This document shows, one piece after another, positions 15,988 through 20,010 of a stretch of DNA of 20,010 nt (the first letter of the stretch is position 1; each line of letters begins with the position of its first letter). A program made the position numbers and the translations under genes. The stretch comes from Clostridiaceae bacterium (GTDB lineage: Bacteria > Bacillota > Clostridia > Saccharofermentanales > DTU023): positions 1 to 20,010 of the forward strand of contig JAAZJV010000259.1 of assembly GCA_012800135.1 (NCBI GenBank). Direction: 5' to 3'. The notes beneath the pieces are model-generated. The model worked only from the letters and a program-made list of their open reading frames with translations, was not told the origin of the DNA and made no database searches.

Positions 15988-18900
15988 TGAAGCCGGTTAA
16001 GCTTGTGCTAAGCGCATTTGGCTCTTATGCCGACCGAGTCGAAATATCGTTCGAGCATGTGCATGAACGATTGTTTTTGATTTCAGGACCGACCGGTTCC
16101 GGAAAAACACTTCTTTTTGACGCCATGATGTTTGCACTCTACGACGACGCAAGCGGTGCCGCGCGTGGGAATAACACGCTCCGAAGTGATTTCGCGTCAC
16201 CGGATGATGATACTTATGTCGAACTGACGTTTCAGCTTCGCGGAGAACGGTACATGATAAGAAGAAGTCCTTCTTATGAACGTCCCAAAAAACGCGGCGA
16301 CGGGATGACACTTCAGGCCGCAGAAGTTGAACTTCGCTATCCTGATGGCCGTGTCATCGACAAAAAAGTCGAAGCGGATCAAGCGGTCGAAGAGTTAATC
16401 GGACTCGACAAGCATCAATTCCGCCAAGTCGTCATGATCGCGCAGGGCGCCTTTTACGATCTGATCAGCGCGTCGAGCAGCGAGCGCGTCCAAATTTATC
16501 GAAAACTGTTTGCCACAGATATCTATCGAGAGATGGAAAACTTTTTCAAGCGCGAATACAACAAAGCGCGCGACCGCTCACAGAATGAGCAGGATCGTTT
16601 GAAAGTGCTGTTCTCGCGCTTCGCTTTCCTAGAGGATGATCCGGAGGAAGTGTCGCTTAAAGAGCGCTGTACGGATGCTTTAAGCGGCGGCTCAGTCTGG
16701 GATCTTGATCGCTTGCTTCCCGATTTAAGAAGTTCCGTGTCGCAGGATAAAAAAGCACTTGATGAACTGGAAACGTCGCTCAGTCAGGCGCAAAAGCGCT
16801 TAAACGAAACGACACGCGCACTCGATCGCATCGTGCGTGACAACGCGCTGCTCGATGAGTATGATGCTGCGCGCGATAAAGAAATCGAGTTAAATCGCAC
16901 ACTTCCTCTCTTTGAAGAAAAGTCGGCGCTTCATGACGCCGATGTGCGCGCCAGGACGATCGTCAATCCGATCGCTGAGTTGCGTTACCGCGTCCTTCAT
17001 GATCTTGACGACGCTCAATACAGTTTGGGTTCTGCGAAAGAAGAGCTCAATAAAGCAGAACAAGAATTTTTTGTCGCAAAAGAGAAATATGATTTTTGCT
17101 TGCAACGTGAACCTGAAAGGGAGGCGCTTACTCGCCGTTACGAAAAGCTTGTGAAGGAACAAGATGCGCGCAGAGCAATTGCGCCCCTTGTTCGCGAAAA
17201 GCGGCAGCTTCTAGAAAATATCGCGTCTTTACAGAAAGCATGGGATCAACGCCTAGCCTCGATTCAAGCCTTAGAAACAACGGTTGCTTCGTGTGAAGAA
17301 AAAATGACTGCGTTCAAGGGCGTGGAGCAGGCGTCATTTGAGGCTGAACGGCTCGTTGCTGCTTTAAATTCGGGCAAGGAACGTGCCGGCAGCCTGACCG
17401 TGGATCTAAATCTGCAAAAAGACCGGTTGCAAAAACTTGACGAAACACGCCTGCAATTTGAGGAAGATAACCGTCTTTGGCGGCAAAAAGAGGATGAGGC
17501 CGATGAAGCTGCCGATCGGATGATGCGCGAGCAGGCCGGTTTGCTGGCGCAGAATCTTGTCGAAGGCAAACCCTGTCCCGTATGCGGTTCTACGCACCAC
17601 CCTCAAGTCGCCTGCCTTTCTCCTCATGCTCCGAATCGAGAAGAAGTCGAAAAATGTCGTCGCGCGGCGGAGCGCGCTCGTCGCAACTTGGAAAAAAGAA
17701 GTGCCGACATGCATGGCACGCGCGAAAGTATTGCAGAAGCGCTCCGCCACATAGAAATACGATTCGGCGAGATTGTCGACGCTTATCCTGTATCTGGAGA
17801 TGAGGTGCTGCCGCAGGATGTTGAGGCGTCGTTGTTCCCGGCAGAACAACCTCCTATAGACACTTCTTTTATATCGCTTGAGAAAAAATATGAACAGATT
17901 CGCGAACGATTAGAGCGCTTATCCGAACGCCTTGTCTCGCAGTTGTCTGATGAAGAGATGACGCGTGACGCATTGCGCGTGCAGTTGGAAGAAAGCAAGG
18001 TGTTCGACAAGATGATTCTTGAGGCCAAGCGCGATATTACATCCCTCAAAGAAAAGCAGGATGAAGAAAGACAGCATCTCACGGACGAGCGAGAGCGGAG
18101 CATCGCGCTTACGGCAAAAATCGAGGCCGCCTCAAAAGACTTTTCGGAAGACGATGACGACACGCTTGCAAGTCAGCTGAAAGAGGCGGAAGTGACGTTG
18201 CGCAACATGAACGAGGCAAAAAAGGCCGCCGAAGACGGTGTGCAAAAAGCGTCCGAAAAGGAGGCCATCGCGCGACGAACGGTCATGCTTCGCGATGAAC
18301 GGTGTCACAAACTAGATGAAGAGAAGACTAATATCGAAACGCGTTTCCAAGAGGCATTGCAAAAAGCAGAATTCGAAGATGAAGCGGCCTTTGAGAAAAG
18401 CATGCTTTCAGAGGATGCGCGCACAGAGCTTGAGAAAGCGATAGCATCTGAAAATGCAGAGCGTGATGCAAATGCGCGTGATGTAGAGCGCCTTAAAAAG
18501 GAAACGAAGGGTCTTTCGCGCCAAAACGTTGACGATTTACTTGTCGTGGAAGCCAAGCATGAAGAGCGCGTCCGTAGTTTAGAGAAAGAGCGCCGTGAAC
18601 GGACAGCTCAAGTCGATGCCCGCAGGAACTCCTTGGAGAATATTGAGCAGGATTTCAAACTTGTTAAACTAACATCTCAGCAGATTGCCTCTCTAAAAGA
18701 GCTGTCTGAAATCGCATCAGGTACGCGCGCAGGAGCCGACAAAATCAGTTTTGAAGCCTACATTCAGACGTGGTTTTTTTCCAAAATGATATGTCAGGCA
18801 AATGTTCTTCTCGGAACGATGTCGCAGGGGCGGTATCAGCTTTGCCGCGCAGAAGTAACGTCGCGCCGAGGACGAACAGGCCTTGATCTTTCTGTCGAGG

Positions 18901-19235
18901 ATCTTTGGACGGCGCGTGTTCGACCCGTTGCTTCCCTTTCAGGCGGCGAAAAATTCCAAGCAGCTCTCGCGATGGCGCTGGGGTTGTCGGATGTCGTCTC
19001 CGCGCACGCGGGCGGTGTTGAAATCGATGCGCTCTTTATCGATGAAGGCTTCGGCGGACTCGATGAAGATTCTCTTCAGGACGCAATGACCGTCCTTCGC
19101 GCGTTAACCGAAAATCAACGCATGATCGGAGTCATTTCACATGTGCAAATGCTCCGGCTCGCTATAGATGATCAGCTGCTCGTGACCATCGAACCGGGAG
19201 GCAGTCGTGTCGATTGGCGTGACAGCTTAACATGA
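15987..19235 (+). CDS. sbcC: Exonuclease SbcCD ATPase subunit SbcC (Rad50-like)
   Basis: SbcC is the SMC-like ATPase partner of SbcD (1082 aa, usual size). It has the N-terminal ATPase half with Walker A GPTGSGKT (34-41), Q-loop region QVVMIAQGAF and a long coiled coil of charged heptads (about 175-940). The zinc hook C530-P-V-C533 sits midway, and the C-terminal half has signature LSGGEKF (984-990), Walker B ALFIDEGFGGLD (Glu1020) and switch His1052 (VISHVQML). The ATG at 15987 is preferred to the in-frame GTG at 15984 because AAGGAGG (15974-15980) is 6 nt before the ATG. The ATG overlaps the sbcD TGA by one base. No terminator is evident after the stop. Confidence 0.97.
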   Translation: MKPVKLVLSAFGSYADRVEISFEHVHERLFLISGPTGSGKTLLFDAMMFALYDDASGAARGNNTLRSDFASPDDDTYVELTFQLRGERYMIRRSPSYERPKKRGDGMTLQAAEVELRYPDGRVIDKKVEADQAVEELIGLDKHQFRQVVMIAQGAFYDLISASSSERVQIYRKLFATDIYREMENFFKREYNKARDRSQNEQDRLKVLFSRFAFLEDDPEEVSLKERCTDALSGGSVWDLDRLLPDLRSSVSQDKKALDELETSLSQAQKRLNETTRALDRIVRDNALLDEYDAARDKEIELNRTLPLFEEKSALHDADVRARTIVNPIAELRYRVLHDLDDAQYSLGSAKEELNKAEQEFFVAKEKYDFCLQREPEREALTRRYEKLVKEQDARRAIAPLVREKRQLLENIASLQKAWDQRLASIQALETTVASCEEKMTAFKGVEQASFEAERLVAALNSGKERAGSLTVDLNLQKDRLQKLDETRLQFEEDNRLWRQKEDEADEAADRMMREQAGLLAQNLVEGKPCPVCGSTHHPQVACLSPHAPNREEVEKCRRAAERARRNLEKRSADMHGTRESIAEALRHIEIRFGEIVDAYPVSGDEVLPQDVEASLFPAEQPPIDTSFISLEKKYEQIRERLERLSERLVSQLSDEEMTRDALRVQLEESKVFDKMILEAKRDITSLKEKQDEERQHLTDERERSIALTAKIEAASKDFSEDDDDTLASQLKEAEVTLRNMNEAKKAAEDGVQKASEKEAIARRTVMLRDERCHKLDEEKTNIETRFQEALQKAEFEDEAAFEKSMLSEDARTELEKAIASENAERDANARDVERLKKETKGLSRQNVDDLLVVEAKHEERVRSLEKERRERTAQVDARRNSLENIEQDFKLVKLTSQQIASLKELSEIASGTRAGADKISFEAYIQTWFFSKMICQANVLLGTMSQGRYQLCRAEVTSRRGRTGLDLSVEDLWTARVRPVASLSGGEKFQAALAMALGLSDVVSAHAGGVEIDALFIDEGFGGLDEDSLQDAMTVLRALTENQRMIGVISHVQMLRLAIDDQLLVTIEPGGSRVDWRDSLT

Positions 19236-19255
19236 AATTGATGTCATAGTATATG
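19227..19255 (+). promoter_or_regulatory. Candidate promoter of the aminotransferase gene
   Basis: TTAACA (19227-19232), a 17-bp spacer and TATATG (19250-19255) make a plausible sigma-A promoter that overlaps the end of sbcC. It suggests that the next gene is expressed on its own. The -10 falls inside a palindrome, as expected for a repressed promoter. Confidence 0.45.
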
Positions 19256-19266
19256 TTATTATGACA
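19242..19266. promoter_or_regulatory. Operator-like 25-bp palindrome
   Basis: Half sites TGTCATAGTA (19242-19251) and TATTATGACA (19257-19266) are reverse complements except for one position, around a 5-bp centre. The outer seven bases match perfectly. It overlaps the candidate -10 and lies 45 bp before the start codon. The regulator is unknown. A second, perfect 12-bp palindrome TACGATATCGTA follows at 19283-19294. Confidence 0.45.
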
Positions 19267-19310
19267 AAGGCAATAAAAAAGCTACGATATCGTACGATTC
19301 AGGAGGCATT

Positions 19311-20010
19311 ATGTACAAACAATTATTTATTCCGGGACCGACGGACGTCGCACCAGAGGTGCTCGAAAAGATGGCAACGCCCATGATTGGACACCGCACG
19401 GCCGAAGCGACTGAACTTCAAAAAAGTATTTCAGAGAAACTGCAGAAACTGATGTACACGGAGAATACGATTCTTCTCTCGACGTCATCCGGTACAGGAT
19501 TGATGGAGGCGGCGATTCGTTGCTGTACACGTAAGCGGGCTGCCGTTTTCTCGGTTGGCGCTTTTGGTGACCGCTGGTATCAGCTTGCAGAAAACAACAA
19601 TGTCCCTGCTGATGTTTTCAAATCGGAACCCGGTCAACCTACCACACCTGAAATGGTCGATGACGCCCTAAAAACGGGCAAATACGATGTGGTCACGGTG
19701 ACACACAATGAGACGAGTACGGGTGTCATGAACGACTGCGCAGCGATCGGCGACGTCATTAGAAAGTACGATGACGTGCTATTCCTTGTGGATACGGTGT
19801 CATCGCTCGCCGGCTCAAAGATTGAGGTTGATCTTTGGGGAATCGATGTCTGTATCGCATCGACGCAAAAATGTTTTGCGCTGCCGCCCGGATTAAGCCT
19901 CTGTTCTGTTTCGGAACGCGCGATTGAAGCGGCGAAACAGGTGAAACATCGCGGTTATTACCTTGATCTCGTTCGGCTCTACAATCGTGTGAAGAGGGAC
20001 TACCAGTACC
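19311..20010 (+). CDS. Class V (PLP-dependent) aminotransferase, 3' end cut by window
   Basis: This belongs to the alanine-glyoxylate / serine-pyruvate / class V phosphoserine aminotransferase group (PGPTDVAPEVLEKM at the N-terminus and GHRT). PLP contacts are visible: the SSGTG phosphate loop (59-63), THNETSTGV (131-139), Asp161 (FLVDTVSS) that pairs with the pyridine nitrogen, and Lys187 (STQKCFALPPG) that forms the Schiff base. The first 233 codons are present and the frame is open to the window end. AGGAGG (19301-19306) is 4 nt before the ATG. It could make serine (as SerC in many Clostridia, often next to serA) or handle glyoxylate; the missing downstream genes would decide. Confidence 0.92.
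   Translation, partial: MYKQLFIPGPTDVAPEVLEKMATPMIGHRTAEATELQKSISEKLQKLMYTENTILLSTSSGTGLMEAAIRCCTRKRAAVFSVGAFGDRWYQLAENNNVPADVFKSEPGQPTTPEMVDDALKTGKYDVVTVTHNETSTGVMNDCAAIGDVIRKYDDVLFLVDTVSSLAGSKIEVDLWGIDVCIASTQKCFALPPGLSLCSVSERAIEAAKQVKHRGYYLDLVRLYNRVKRDYQY

Noticed and set aside
15987..19235. Repetitive charged codons in sbcC as a DNA repeat array
   Set aside because: They are explained by the long coiled coil on both sides of the CPVC zinc hook; there is no regular nucleotide repeat.
1..20010. tRNA, rRNA, CRISPR array, insertion sequence or prophage genes
   Set aside because: I looked on both strands and saw no tRNA TTC-type arms with acceptor pairing, no spaced identical repeats and no transposase, integrase or phage proteins.

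Overview
The window looks like a core-genome stretch from a Gram-positive, Clostridia-like Firmicute of roughly balanced base composition. This rests on several family-level features. The Pst-Pho genes resemble the Firmicutes forms, including a PhoB-type regulator that starts with the IWCVEDD version of the acidic pocket. GatB carries a four-cysteine zinc site, and tRNA amidation is of the GatCAB type. I cannot name a genus. There are no rRNAs, tRNAs, insertion sequences, integrases or CRISPR arrays.

Layout. (1) 1-780: the 3' part of endonuclease IV (nfo). (2) 781-1225: an AT-rich non-coding region with six TTTACA/TGTAAA hexamers, two in exact 11-bp phase, which looks like a Pho box and the promoter of the phosphate operon. 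(3) 1226-7904: pstS-pstC-pstA-pstB-phoU-phoB-phoR on the plus strand, with a 10-bp stem-loop between pstS and pstC and a strong hairpin terminator at 7936-7971. (4) 8135-13176: a minus-strand operon transcribed aspS::gatC - gatA - gatB. Its first gene is an in-frame fusion of aspartyl-tRNA synthetase with GatC. (5) 13418-19235: a plus-strand, overlapping-stop/start operon of a patatin-like lipid hydrolase (YjjU type), sbcD and sbcC. (6) 19311 to the window end: the start of a class V aminotransferase with its own promoter-like sequence and a palindromic operator candidate.

How the parts work together. The first operon encodes high-affinity phosphate import (PstS captures, PstC/PstA form the channel, PstB powers it), the PhoU signal transducer and the two-component pair that would switch on the operon's own Pho box. 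The second operon makes a complete tRNA-dependent amidation machine (GatC, GatA, GatB) and physically ties the GatC subunit to the enzyme that charges tRNA with aspartate. This is a covalent version of the Asn transamidosome idea. The third couples the SbcCD DNA-end nuclease to a patatin-type hydrolase by ATGA overlap.

The most notable signal is the AspRS-GatC fusion. A GGAGG-ATG signal lies exactly at the junction and could release free GatC by internal initiation. Secondary points are the internally duplicated insert and long acidic tail in SbcD, the Pho box array, the intercistronic hairpin after pstS, and the operator-like palindrome before the aminotransferase.
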